64,000 nucleotides of DNA from Fragilaria crotonensis (taxonomy: Eukaryota; Bacillariophyta; Fragilariophyceae; Fragilariales; Fragilariaceae), in contig JAKSYS010000204.1 in the NCBI GenBank assembly GCA_022925895.1, positions 1 to 64,000 on the forward strand, given 5' to 3'. The notes beneath the pieces are model-generated. The model saw only the letters and a program-made list of their open reading frames with translations, was not told the origin of the DNA and did no database searches. Positions 1-10,276 of this stretch are shown here, piece after piece. The stretch's first letter is position 1; the number at the start of each line of letters is the position of its first letter. The translations under genes and the position numbers were made by a program.

Positions 1-902
1 TTACTCGACACACTTATAACAACCCGACAAATTTTTTATTTTTTTCCGGCTGTCTGCCGCCGCACGATATGGCTCCCAACCATGCTATCCTACAGATATG
101 CATCGTCAGCAGACGACATGGGCAGGCCTGTGCTAAGTGAACCATCCAGGAGCTTGTAGACTCCTAGAATTCTAACGTCATAACCACTGCGTTTTAGCCC
201 ACTATGCCACTGTAGTGACCTACTAGCACTAGCGTACTCGTCACTGTGGCATTTTTAGGTCCTACACGTAGTAGCCATCTACGTAGAATCATTCACTAGC
301 ACTTTACCATATCGTTTGCCTGTAGCAGTACAGCTGAGGCGACTTCTGGGAATCCAGTGGATTCCGCCAGTGTACGTTTCTGGTCGTACCGAAATCTTCG
401 GAAACGGACATATTTGCGACGATATGATTTGTCGAAAGGTTTTGTCACTTCACGATTAAGGATCATGCAATTCATATGTTCATGTAGAAACGTGGGTTGT
501 TGCAACACTCTTGTTGCAACTTCCCAATCCACTGAATAAGACGTCCTGAGCTGCAACGTGTGCATATGATGTGTGCACCTCCAGTATCCGATTTAAGACA
601 CTCGAGTACAATTACAGTTTGATCTTGAGTTAATCTTGAGCACGAGGTCGAAAAGAAAGAAACTGACCTTTTCACTCCTTGCTCGCTCTCATTCACACTT
701 TTTTGATTTGCTCCAATTCAAAAAGGATCAGTCGTCCAACACACAGTTCCAGATACTGTCCTTGAGTATCCATCCATCAATTTGACCCAACATCTACGCA
801 CAGATCAGCAGATTCAACACATCAGCAGATTTATACACCAACAAACATAAACAAAACAAAAACAAAAAAAGAAACAGGTAACAATCGCCAATCCGATCAA
901 CC
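1..902. other. Gene-free upstream region and ATPase 5' leader
   Basis: I see no supported gene here; the open frames are short, overlap on both strands and look like nothing known. Around 203-255 a short inverted repeat could fold. The last ~60 bases before the ATPase start are A-rich (runs of CAAAA), as expected of a 5' leader, and the ATG at 903 sits in a good context (ATCAACC before ATGG). Confidence 0.5.
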
Positions 903-3900
903 ATGGAGCCAATCACTGAAGGTGTGAGTACAGATGCGGGGCCAAGTGCTACCAATGACATTGAGACTGGTCTGCCAGTTGCGTCGAACGGCGACTCTCC
1001 TCCGGCAGAGCCAGAGAAAGTTGGGCTTGTCAGTGCCAATGGTGGTGGCGCTACTGTCGTTGCCAGTGAAGAATCCGAGACGCCAGGCAATTCCAAGGCC
1101 ATGTTGAACATTGACGAGCCGTATATGGAACATTCCGAGATCGCCCTCAAGTATCCTCTCAGCAATATTAACGTTGCAGACATTGAGAAGAGTGCTGGAC
1201 TTTGCAGCGAGGAAGCTGCCGAAAGGTTGAAGCTTTACGGCGAGAATGTGCTTACACCTCCACCCAAGATGCCGGAATGGAAACGCTTCTTGATGCAGTT
1301 CCAGAACATGTTCATGGTCTTGCTCAATACTTGTGGTTTCTTGTCCATCATTGCCTTCGCTCTTCAGTCCGACAAGACGGACAAGACCAATTTGTATTTG
1401 GCCATTGTTCTCTTTGTCGTCGTTTTTCTTACATGCTTTATGCAATTCCACGAGGAAGGAAAGGCTTTCAAGGTCATGGATTCCTTCTCCAAGATGTTAG
1501 CCGTGTCATGCAAGGTCATTCGGGACGGAAAGCAAACTGAAGTCCCAGTTGGTGACCTTGTCGTTGGCGACCTTGTCATTATCAAGGATGGAGACAAGGT
1601 TCCAGCCGATTTGGTCCTCCTTCTATGCCGCGGCTTGAAAACAGAGTGTTCCTCGCTTACCGGCGAGTCGGAGCCGATATCGTGCAATGACCGTCCATCC
1701 AATAAGGAGACTCGCATTTTTGAGTGCAAGAATGTTGCTTTCAGCAGTTCCTTGTGCTTTGACGGAATGGCCATTGGTATTGTTGTACTTACTGGAGACA
1801 ACACCGCCATTGGTACCATTGCTGGGCTCGCTTCCAACACCAAATTGCGAGAGTCGACTCTACAAAAGGAAGTTCGCAGATTCGTCTCCTTCATCGCCGC
1901 AATTGCAATTACAATGGCGACAGTGTTCTTCATCGCTGGCGTGTTCATCAGCAAGGCACAGACATCGAGCGAAATCCTTGCCATTTTCATCAATGGATTT
2001 TTGGTCATTATTGTCGCCAATACTCCGCAAGGTTTGCCAGCGACTGTCACATCCTTGCTCTCGCTGGCTGCTCGTAACATGGCGAAACGCTCTGTTCTTG
2101 TCAAAAGAATAGACTGTGTCGAGACCTTGGGGTCAACCTCCCTCATCTGCTCGGACAAAACTGGAACTCTCACTACAAACGAGATGACAGTCACAGATGT
2201 TTGGCTCGACCGTCGCAGCTACACGCGTCGAAAGGCGTTGGACGGTCCTATCTTGTACGGAACGGCACCAAATGCCGTTTTGCTTCGTGCTGCCACACTC
2301 TGCAATCGTGGGCAAGCCGTTACCACAGAGGAACAAGAGGTTGCCATTGAATCTATGCGCTCGGCTCGGTTGCAGAAAATCTCCAACGTGTCACGCCTTT
2401 CCTGGAGTTCTAGCCTTCCAGGTAGTGTCTTGGATTTCGCGAACGCTCCTGTTAGGACGTTTTCTGGCAATCCCTCCGATTGTGCATTGCTGACGTACTG
2501 TGATCATATTTGCTCTACGAAGGCGCTCCGCAATGATTACCCAATCTTGTTCGAAATTCCGTTTAACAGCAAGAACAAGTGGCAATTGATAATTGTCAAG
2601 TCAATCGGAGTCAACCCATTCGAATCTGGCATGGAAGAATTCGAAGTGTTGATGAAAGGAGCTCCTGAGGTGATGCTTTCAAGATGTGCCACCTACGCCT
2701 CATCCGTTGGCGACAAACACCAAGCAACCATGGACGACGACTTTAAAAATCGTTTCACGGAAACGTACGAAACATTTGCTGCCGGGGGCAAACGAGTTTT
2801 GGCGTTGTGCAACATTCGCTTTCAAGCGCGAAAAGACACGGTATTTACTGAGACCGACGGAACGTACAATTTCCCGACCACTAACCTCAATTTCATTGGC
2901 CTGGTCGGAATTATGGACCCGCCTCGCGACAACGTACCAGATGCCATTTCTAAGTGCCACGCCGCGGGTGTGAAGGTATTCATGGTGACTGGAGACCACC
3001 CACTCACCGGGAAGTCCATCGCCACGCAAATCGGATTGCTGAAAAGTGCCAACAACATTGAGCTCCTCGAGAACAAAACTACTACTGGAGATTGGTCCGA
3101 ACTCGACGGAGCTGTTGTCCACGGTTGTCGCATTGAAGAATTGACGGATGACCAGTGGAAAACTATTTTGGCCAAACCTGGTGTCGTGTTCGCGAGGACA
3201 ACACCCGCTCACAAGTTGGAGATTGTTCGTCGTTGCCAAGGGTTGGGTTACATTGTCGCGGTTACTGGTGACGGAGTCAACGACGCACCGGCCCTTAAGC
3301 AAGCTGATGTCGGTATTGCGATGGGCTTGAACGGCTCTGATGTTGCCCAAGAGTCTGCCGATATCGTCTTAATGGATGACAACTTTGCGTCGATCGTTTC
3401 TGGTATTGAGGAAGGTCGTATCATCTTCGACAACATCAAGAAGACGATTGCTTATACCATGGCGCACATCCTCCCCGAAGTTATCTCGGCTGTCTTGAGT
3501 TTACTTTTCCTCCTTCCCCTTGGTCTTACAGCCATGCAAGTTTTGACCATTGATCTCGGTACAGAACTTGGACCGGCAATTTCCTTGGCGTACGAGAAAG
3601 CCGAATCCGACATTATGCAGCGGAAGCCTCGTGATCCACTCCGCGACAGGCTTGTTTCGCCCTCTCTTCTGGTGTATGCCTATCTGATCTCCGGATCTCT
3701 CATATCTGTTGCTTGCTTTCTGGCGTACATGTTCATCTACCAGCAAAACGGAGTCTATTTGTCGGATTTTCCGTTGACCGACCCAAGCACGGACAGGCCT
3801 GGAAATTTCTTCTCGCTCACAACTACAGATGAAATTACGATTCCCCGCACTGGAGAAGTTTTCACTGCTGACCAGCAGCGCAATATTTTCTCGCAGGCAG

Positions 3901-4217
3901 TCACCGCATTTTACATCACTTTGACCGTGACTCAGTTCTTCCACATTTGGGTTTGCAAGACTCGCGTCAACTCCCTCTTTGTTCATGGGTTTGGCAACAG
4001 GACAACGTTTTATGGTGTCTTCGTTGGGTTGATCTTGACAATTTTTTTCTCGTACGTTCCAGGTGTACACAACTTCACTGGATCGGCCATTGTCAACTGG
4101 ACACCGTGGGCTGTGGCTCCGGTGGCCGGTGCGATTTTGTGGATCTACAATGAGGGTTACAAGGCTCTTTACCGCCGCAACGGTGAAAGCCGTGTTTTGA
4201 AGTTTCTAGCTTGGTAA
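903..4217 (+). CDS. P-type cation ATPase, P2C (Na+/K+- or H+/K+-like) alpha subunit
   Basis: A single-exon membrane pump of 1104 residues, close to the ~1000 usual for P2C alpha subunits plus an acidic low-complexity N-terminus. Visible family motifs are the actuator TGES (about 253-256), the phosphorylation site DKTGT (Asp418), and the hinge TGDGVNDAP (about 788). The M6 stretch IDLGTE followed by PAISLAYEKAESDIM is diagnostic of the Na,K/H,K group. About ten membrane segments are expected from the hydrophobic pattern. Cation-site residues depart from animal Na,K-ATPase: M4 has PQGL (375-378) where PEGL is usual, and M5 has His855-Ile856 where Ser-Asn bind K+/Na+, while the M5 Glu859 remains. 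The ion carried is therefore not certain. The start was chosen for its ATG context and upstream A-rich leader. No beta subunit gene is nearby. Confidence 0.95.
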   Translation: MEPITEGVSTDAGPSATNDIETGLPVASNGDSPPAEPEKVGLVSANGGGATVVASEESETPGNSKAMLNIDEPYMEHSEIALKYPLSNINVADIEKSAGLCSEEAAERLKLYGENVLTPPPKMPEWKRFLMQFQNMFMVLLNTCGFLSIIAFALQSDKTDKTNLYLAIVLFVVVFLTCFMQFHEEGKAFKVMDSFSKMLAVSCKVIRDGKQTEVPVGDLVVGDLVIIKDGDKVPADLVLLLCRGLKTECSSLTGESEPISCNDRPSNKETRIFECKNVAFSSSLCFDGMAIGIVVLTGDNTAIGTIAGLASNTKLRESTLQKEVRRFVSFIAAIAITMATVFFIAGVFISKAQTSSEILAIFINGFLVIIVANTPQGLPATVTSLLSLAARNMAKRSVLVKRIDCVETLGSTSLICSDKTGTLTTNEMTVTDVWLDRRSYTRRKALDGPILYGTAPNAVLLRAATLCNRGQAVTTEEQEVAIESMRSARLQKISNVSRLSWSSSLPGSVLDFANAPVRTFSGNPSDCALLTYCDHICSTKALRNDYPILFEIPFNSKNKWQLIIVKSIGVNPFESGMEEFEVLMKGAPEVMLSRCATYASSVGDKHQATMDDDFKNRFTETYETFAAGGKRVLALCNIRFQARKDTVFTETDGTYNFPTTNLNFIGLVGIMDPPRDNVPDAISKCHAAGVKVFMVTGDHPLTGKSIATQIGLLKSANNIELLENKTTTGDWSELDGAVVHGCRIEELTDDQWKTILAKPGVVFARTTPAHKLEIVRRCQGLGYIVAVTGDGVNDAPALKQADVGIAMGLNGSDVAQESADIVLMDDNFASIVSGIEEGRIIFDNIKKTIAYTMAHILPEVISAVLSLLFLLPLGLTAMQVLTIDLGTELGPAISLAYEKAESDIMQRKPRDPLRDRLVSPSLLVYAYLISGSLISVACFLAYMFIYQQNGVYLSDFPLTDPSTDRPGNFFSLTTTDEITIPRTGEVFTADQQRNIFSQAVTAFYITLTVTQFFHIWVCKTRVNSLFVHGFGNRTTFYGVFVGLILTIFFSYVPGVHNFTGSAIVNWTPWAVAPVAGAILWIYNEGYKALYRRNGESRVLKFLAW

Positions 4218-4974
4218 TCTGGGATGCGGTCATGGTTACTATGGAAAACATGCGAATACACAACATTCACACACGCACTGTTCACGACTAAGAGGGTACA
4301 TGCCAAGGATGTGATTGTTTTGCCAATGGTTTAGGTTACATAGCAAAAACAGACCTAGGAAATGGTTCATTGTGTGTCTTACATAGAAAAGTTTTCGACT
4401 GCCTGTTGCCTTTGCGCAGAGCTTACCGGTATGATACAAGTACCCTAGAGCTTTCATAGTAGTACTTGGAGTACTATAATATCATCGGACGGCGTCCACC
4501 CTTGCGTGACATGTGCTTGGAGCTTGGAGTATCCATACTGGAGACTGGAGACTGGAGTACAAGTACTGCATAGATCATAGATGCTATAGATGCATGGGCT
4601 TGCCAACGAGTGCTCGACGCAATGGAGTACCACTACTACTACTATGTAGCTCGTTATTGTATAGTGCAAGTACCAAAAACTACAGCACGATTTGCTTGTC
4701 ATGCTACTACCAACTCCCAACTGCCAACTCCCAGTAGACTACTGGTACAATGTACGACGAAACCGGCAACATCGTATGTGCATACAAGTAACAAGTAGAC
4801 AGTAGATTGCAAGTGCTACCAGGTACCTGGTACACAGAATCCGGAATCTTGATTCTTATGTCCGAAAAAACCCTAACTTACCACTTACTTGCATGGTATT
4901 ATTTTGACAGACGTCCCTGCGTACTAGTACCTGGCAACTGCAGATTTCCAATCCGGACGGTAGTGACGACCACC
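4218..4974. other. Spacer between ATPase and P2 genes
   Basis: This holds the ATPase 3' end and the P2 promoter. No gene is supported. It is rich in short GTAC-based words (for example around 4465-4475 and 4545-4565), which recur in many spacers of this window. Confidence 0.5.
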
Positions 4975-5441
4975 ATGATCGAAATAGCGGCATTCATGCT
5001 CTGCAAGCTTGGCGGCAAGGAAGGTAGCGCCGACGATATTAAGGCTGTCTTGGAGGCTGCTGGTGTGACCGAAATCAGTGATGATGAAATTGCTAAATTG
5101 ACTGGAGATGTGGCAGGAAAGGATTTGGACGCCTTGTTGGCCGCAGGAATGGAGAAGCTGAAGGATGTTCCAATGGGCGGTGGAGGAGGAGGTGGCGGAG
5201 GCGGTGGTGGTGGTGACGCCGCGGCTGTTGTGGAAGAGAAGGAGGAAGAAAAGGAAGAAGAGGAGGAGATGGACATGGGTGGAGGTACGTTAACTGCTAC
5301 TGGTGTTCCTACATTAGTACTGTACTTGCCGAGGATGTGTTTGAAACCTTGCTAACAATCTCTCTTGATTCTTCTTTCCTCTCATCAGGTATTGACATGT
5401 TCGGAGGAGATGACGGTGAGGCCGGCGGCGGAGACTACTAA
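4975..5441 (+). CDS. RPLP2: 60S acidic ribosomal protein P2 (stalk), two exons
   Basis: Spliced as 4975-5284 and 5389-5441, with donor G|GTACGT and acceptor TCATCAG|G, giving 120 residues, near the usual ~112-115. The N-terminal dimerisation domain is typical: IAAFMLCKLGGKEG, then AVLEAAGV, then KDLDALLAAGMEKL. P2 dimerises with P1 on P0 to form the ribosomal stalk that recruits and activates translational GTPases. Two oddities are visible. The flexible hinge is a run of 13 glycines instead of the usual alanine-rich hinge. The acidic tail ends MDMGGG-IDMFGGDDGEAGGGDY rather than the near-universal DMGFGLFD. The intron falls inside this tail. I chose the ATG at 4975 because the conserved N-terminus begins there; the open frame extends upstream but has no P2 similarity. 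Confidence 0.92.
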
Positions 5442-6051
5442 ATTGTCTATAAATAGGGGAACCGAAATTCATGCCAAAATCATACTCTTTGTCTATTATT
5501 CCCCTTCTCCTTCATCTGAGGAAATCCATTGTTACAATTGTTCATGTTATCAATCATGTTTCCATGAACCGTCCATATACGCAAAAGACAACAATCTGCT
5601 CGCGATGGAATTGAGGAATTCGGTATTTCTCTCCCAATGCTACTCGACGGTTTCTGAACTTTTCCTACTAGACTTCGGGGATCATTCTACTCATCCACGT
5701 GGATAAGTGCTCCTTATCAATCCTCCAGTCTGAGTTACTGTAGTGCAATTTAGGCATGGAAAAGAAAAGGATGCATGTGCATCCCACCTGTGGACTGCAT
5801 GATGTTTTCAAGTGGTTGGCAGTTAGTAATGAGCATATTCGATGCTCAGGGAGCGAGAGTACGTATTCGTTGCATCTATTGCGGCACATGGTGGAGCTGC
5901 AACCCACTACCCATACCTAAGAGAATCACGTCACTAACGCAAGTCGAGAGGATTCAAAAGAAAACGTAACGCTATGTTTATGCACAGCCAGTTGTGGAAC
6001 ACCGGGCTCCCGATGATATATTGTGGTTCTTAGAAGGATTCTTGGAGTTCA
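5442..6051. other. Convergent spacer between P2 and glycine decarboxylase
   Basis: The 3' ends of two convergent genes meet here. A TATAAATAG word at about 5447 lies directly after the P2 stop but no gene follows it, so I treat it as chance. No RNA gene or repeat was recognised. Confidence 0.45.
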
Positions 6052-9000
6052 TTACGCGGCACTCTTGATCTCGTCCTCGTCTTGGTACACGTCCATAGGT
6101 GGGCAAGTGCACACCAAATTGCGGTCCCCATAAACATTATCAACACGTCCACATGTTGGCCAGAACTTGTTAGCCTTGATCCATGGGGCAGGATAGGCAG
6201 CAACTTCGCGACTGTATGGTCGATCCCAGCTGGGGTCCAAAATTTCATCCATGGTGTGCGGGGCATTTCGCAGAGGCGAATCTTCAAGCGCAATGCGGCC
6301 ACTGCCAATATCATCGATTTCGGCACGGATTGACAGCATGGCATCGCAGAAACGGTCGAGTTCTGCCTTGTCTTCTGATTCGGTGGGCTCAATCATCAGA
6401 GTTCCAGCAACGGGCCACGACATAGTTGGCGAGTGGAAACCGTAGTCTTGCAGACGCTTGGCAACATCTTCCTCGGTGACCCCAGTAGCTGCCTTGAGTG
6501 GTCGCAGGTCGAGAATGAACTCATGTGCGCATTGACCATTCTTTCCAACGAAAAGAACATCAAAGGCGCCATGCAGGCGGGTCGCCATGTAGTTAGCATT
6601 CAAAATAGCGAACGAAGTGGCCTCCTTGAGTCCTGCGGCTCCCAGCATTTTAATGTACATCCAAGAAATTGGAAGAATCGCTGCAGAACCAAAAGGCGCT
6701 CCTGCAACGGCACCTCCCGTCTTGGGTACGCAAAGGTCCGAACCGCACAACTTTCCTGAAGCCTCAGGGTCAACCATGTGTCCAGGTAGGTGAGGAGCGA
6801 GATGGGCGGCAACCCCAATAGATCCCACACCTGGGCCTCCGCCACCGTGTGGAATGCAGAAGGTTTTGTGAAGATTCAAGTGGCAAACGTCGGCGCCGAT
6901 CAATCCAGGACTGGTGAGTCCGACCTGAGCATTCATGTTGGCACCGTCCATGTAGACTTGGCCGCCAGCTTCGTGGATGGCATCAATGACTTCCACAATA
7001 CCCTCTTCGAAGACACCGAAGGTGGATGGATAAGTCACCATGAAAGCCGCAAGGCCAGCCTTGTGCTTCTCAATCTTGGCCTTGAGATCACCTATGTCAA
7101 TGTTACCATTTTCATCATTCTCTACGACGACGACTTTCATTCCCGCCATGGTGGCCGAGGCTGGGTTGGTTCCATGAGCGGACTTGGGGATCAAGCAGAT
7201 GTCGCGGTGTCCTTGGCCCTGTTCCTCCAGGTAGGACTTGATGGTCAACAGACCAGCATACTCTCCGGTCGCTCCCGAGTTGGGCTGAGCACTGACAGCA
7301 GCGAAGCCAGTAATTTCGGCGAGGTCGGTGTTGAGGTCTTGGATCATTTCGTGGTATCCCTTCACTTGATCCGATGGAGCAAATGGGTGAATATTGCAAA
7401 ATTCGGGCCAGGTGACAGGGATCATTTCACTTGTGGCGTTCAATTTCATGGTGCAGGATCCAAGAGAAATCATGGAGTGATTGAGCGCCAAATCGCGGTT
7501 CTCGAGTGCCTTGAGGTATCGAAGCATTTGAGTCTCCGAGTGATGCAGACGGAAAATCGGGTGCTCCAAAATTTCTCCTTCACGTGCGTGTTTGGCATCC
7601 AACTCCATCAAGGAGGAATCAGCGGTCAAATCTGGGTTGGCTACCTTGAAGGCTCCAGTCAGGAGCTTTCCTAGATCCTCTCGGGAAATACCTTCACCCA
7701 TGGAAATGCAGACGGTATTATCGTCGATAATACGAACGTTGGCACCCACACTGACAGCACCAGCTTGCACTTGAGCAGCAGTCATGCCTTTCGATGACGT
7801 GTCAATCGAAAAGGTGTCATAAAATGGCGCGTCAGTCACCTTGAAACCGGCTTTGGCCAATTCTCTGTGTGCCACGACGGCAAGCGCATGGATGCGACCG
7901 GAGATCTCTCGGAGTCCCTGTGGTCCATGGTAGATAGCGTACGACGCAGCCATGTTGGCCAGGAGTGCTTGTGCCGTGCAAATGTTGGATGTGGCCTTAT
8001 CACGACGAATGTGCTGTTCTCGGGTCTGCATGGCCATGCGCAAGCACGGCTTTCCTGAGGTGTCAATGGTGACACCAATGATACGTCCAGGCATTTTTCG
8101 AGAATATTCATCGGAAGTTGCAAGGAATCCAGCGTGGGGTCCACCGAAACCCATTGGAACACCAAAACGTTGGGCAGATCCGACAGCAATATCCGCACCC
8201 CAGGAAGATGGCGGAGCCATTTTGACAAGGGCCATCAAGTCGGTAGCGCAAATGACTAGACCATCGCCGGCATGGACACGCTTGGTGAAGGATTCGTAGG
8301 ATTCTCCGGGGGATTCAATGGAGCCGTACGTGTTTGGGTACTGGATGAGAGCACCACAATAATCGTTGCTGGAGAAGTCTGCTGACGAATGATCTCCCTT
8401 GACGACTTGAATTCCAATCGCTCCTGCACGAGTTTCTATCAATCCCATGGTCTGGGGGTGAACATCATTGGAAACAAAGAATTTATTCTTTTTCCCCTTC
8501 TTTCCCTTGAGTGCGAAGCACATTTGCATGGCTTCTGCGGCTGCGGTTGATTCGTCGAGGAGGGATGCTACTGCCATGGGGAGGCCAGTAAGTTCGACGA
8601 CGAGGGTTTGGAAGTTGAGCAACATCTCCAAGCGGCCTTGGGCAATCTCTGCTTGGTATGGTGTGTATGCCGTGTACCAACCTGGATTCTCCAACATATT
8701 TCTGAGAATGACAGGGGGGACCTTGGTATCGTAATAACCAGCGCCAATGTAGGAAGTCATGACTTGATTCTTATTCGCATATTCCTGATCTTAGCAAGCG
8801 CTTCGGATTCGCTTCGTGGAGGTTCCAATTTGAGTTCCTTCTTTGTCAAAATGTCGCCAGGAACGGTCGACTTGACAAGGTCATCAAACGATTCGAAGCC
8901 AATTGTCGCAAGCATTTTCTTGGCTTCGTCGTGCGAAGGTCCCACTGAAGTTGACGAAACATTTTTTTTGTGTTAGTTCATTGTATAGCACTACTGCATC

Positions 9001-9339
9001 CTCCAATTTGTAGTACCATGTACAAGGAAATCAACGTCAAGAGGCCGAGTGCTCGAATGTCAGCAAGATCTTGAAATGTGACGAAACAAGTGGGATCCTC
9101 CTCGTTTGCGGATACTCGTGCGTCATCACGATATTATTAGCTTATAAATTTCCATACTCCAAACCATTCTGGAGACCAAGATCGAATGACGACTCCTCAC
9201 ATCCTGCGAACTTACTGTGACGACGAGCAAAAGTATCGGCCATGTCAAGCGCATCGTTGGCAAGCACTGAAGCATGGAACGATCGGAGTGCAGCCGCACG
9301 CTGCGAGAGGCGACGGAGAAGCGCCGATCGGGCAAGCAT
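6052..9339 (-). CDS. GLDC: Glycine decarboxylase P-protein, mitochondrial, two exons, one apparent frame break
   Basis: The PLP-dependent P-protein of the glycine cleavage system decarboxylates glycine and passes the aminomethyl group to H-protein. In diatoms this is the mitochondrial photorespiratory step. Exon 1 is 9339-9216 (41 residues, rich in Arg, Ser and Ala with an RSFHAS motif, a typical mitochondrial presequence). The intron is 9215-8945 (GTAAGT...CAG). Exon 2 is 8944-6052. Splicing restores ARRH-M-GPSHDE, matching the family's RHIGP start. The full GcvP fold follows, including [15 protein letters not shown] and the PLP lysine in [16 protein letters not shown] (about residue 735). 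At about 8770-8780 one base appears to be missing between AKIRNMR and [10 protein letters not shown]; everything on both sides is conserved, so assembly error is likelier than a dead gene. Total is about 1010 residues, normal for the family. The ATG at 9339 is the first true ATG of exon 1. Confidence 0.95.
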
Positions 9340-9883
9340 TGTGGTTCTATGCAACAAAAGAATCTATAAAATGTGACAGTAGCAGGCCAGTTGTGATATG
9401 TGGAATGTGAACAGTGTGATGCTGTTCAACCAGGAGTGTCGAATGATGACATCAGCACGTAGACCGAGGTGTTTCTTCGTACTGATGACGTGGTCTGGCG
9501 AATAGCAGCTTCACATTCCAGACTCTAGCGGACTTCGTCACACGAACGAGGGCAGTTGCAATCTGCGAGAACGTTCTCCCAAAGTTCAACCTTTGAGACA
9601 GTAGCGGTCATGTACCAGTACATTGATTTTCCAGTAATATTGTGGTCGAGTGCCGAGTAGGCCAGTATGATACTAGTACTTGTTTGTTCGTTTGTGAGAC
9701 ATACGGAGTACAAGTACGACATACGACATCCTCCGAGTAAACATGTACACAATGCCGGGGTGTTGATGTCATCAATTTCATGAACTTCCACTTTGAAACG
9801 CACTCACAACTCAAAGTCAAACCCCGCAACCACGAACGGTGAACTGATCCTTGTACTCGGAGTGCTCAGAACAAGTACATAGG
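9340..9883. promoter_or_regulatory. Divergent promoter region between P-protein and small membrane protein
   Basis: Two genes point away from each other across about 540 bp, so both promoters must lie here. It contains the recurring GTAC words (GGAGTACAAGTACGAC near 9706 and GTACTCGGAGTGC at 9853-9865, about 20-30 bases before the downstream ATG). No TATA box stands out. Confidence 0.4.
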
Positions 9884-10276
9884 ATGTCATCAAAAGAAGA
9901 CGAAGAAAGGCCCTTCACAATCAAGGAGTATGACAATCGCAGTGACGCTTCGTGGGTGATATCATTCGGCGCCGCCATGGTTCCGCTGGTCGGATTTCTC
10001 TACGGCCACAATCGAGGTTTTACAAAATGGGCAGTGGAGGGTGTCGTTCGATCCCCCTTGGGGCCTGCGGGATTACTGTTGCTACCATTTGTCACTCTCA
10101 GCATGGAAAAGTGCATTTACGATACGGCACAATCAATCCAAGGAATCAACCCCAATGTCCGACCGGCCGACCGAGGAGGGTTTCCGTCGGGAGGAGCTGA
10201 TTTGCCATCCTTTAGTTTGGTGCCGGTGATGAAGTGGGAACCAAAAGTCATTGTTCCATCCACAAACAAGGAATAG
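9884..10276 (+). CDS. Small two-helix membrane protein, unknown
   Basis: Not recognised. The ATG at 9884 gives 130 residues: an acidic, charged N-terminus (KEDEERP), a hydrophobic segment at about 23-42 (WVISFGAAMVPLVGFLYGH), a short polar loop (RGFTKWAVEG), a second hydrophobic segment at about 58-75 (PLGPAGLLLLPFVTLSM), then a proline- and glycine-rich soluble tail. The spacing suggests a hairpin-type membrane protein of an organelle or the ER, but there is no clear signal peptide. The frame is open 11 codons further upstream to an ATG at 9851. I prefer 9884 because the upstream part overlaps a promoter-like GTAC motif. Coding potential rests on length, hydrophobic pattern and its place between genes. 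Confidence 0.6.
   Translation: MSSKEDEERPFTIKEYDNRSDASWVISFGAAMVPLVGFLYGHNRGFTKWAVEGVVRSPLGPAGLLLLPFVTLSMEKCIYDTAQSIQGINPNVRPADRGGFPSGGADLPSFSLVPVMKWEPKVIVPSTNKE

Noticed and set aside
1364-3350. Long antisense frames (276 and 216 codons) inside the ATPase gene
   Set aside because: Shadows of a conserved coding frame; no similarity of their own.
5446-5455. TATAAATAG as a promoter
   Set aside because: It lies just after the P2 stop and no supported gene follows on either strand within reach.
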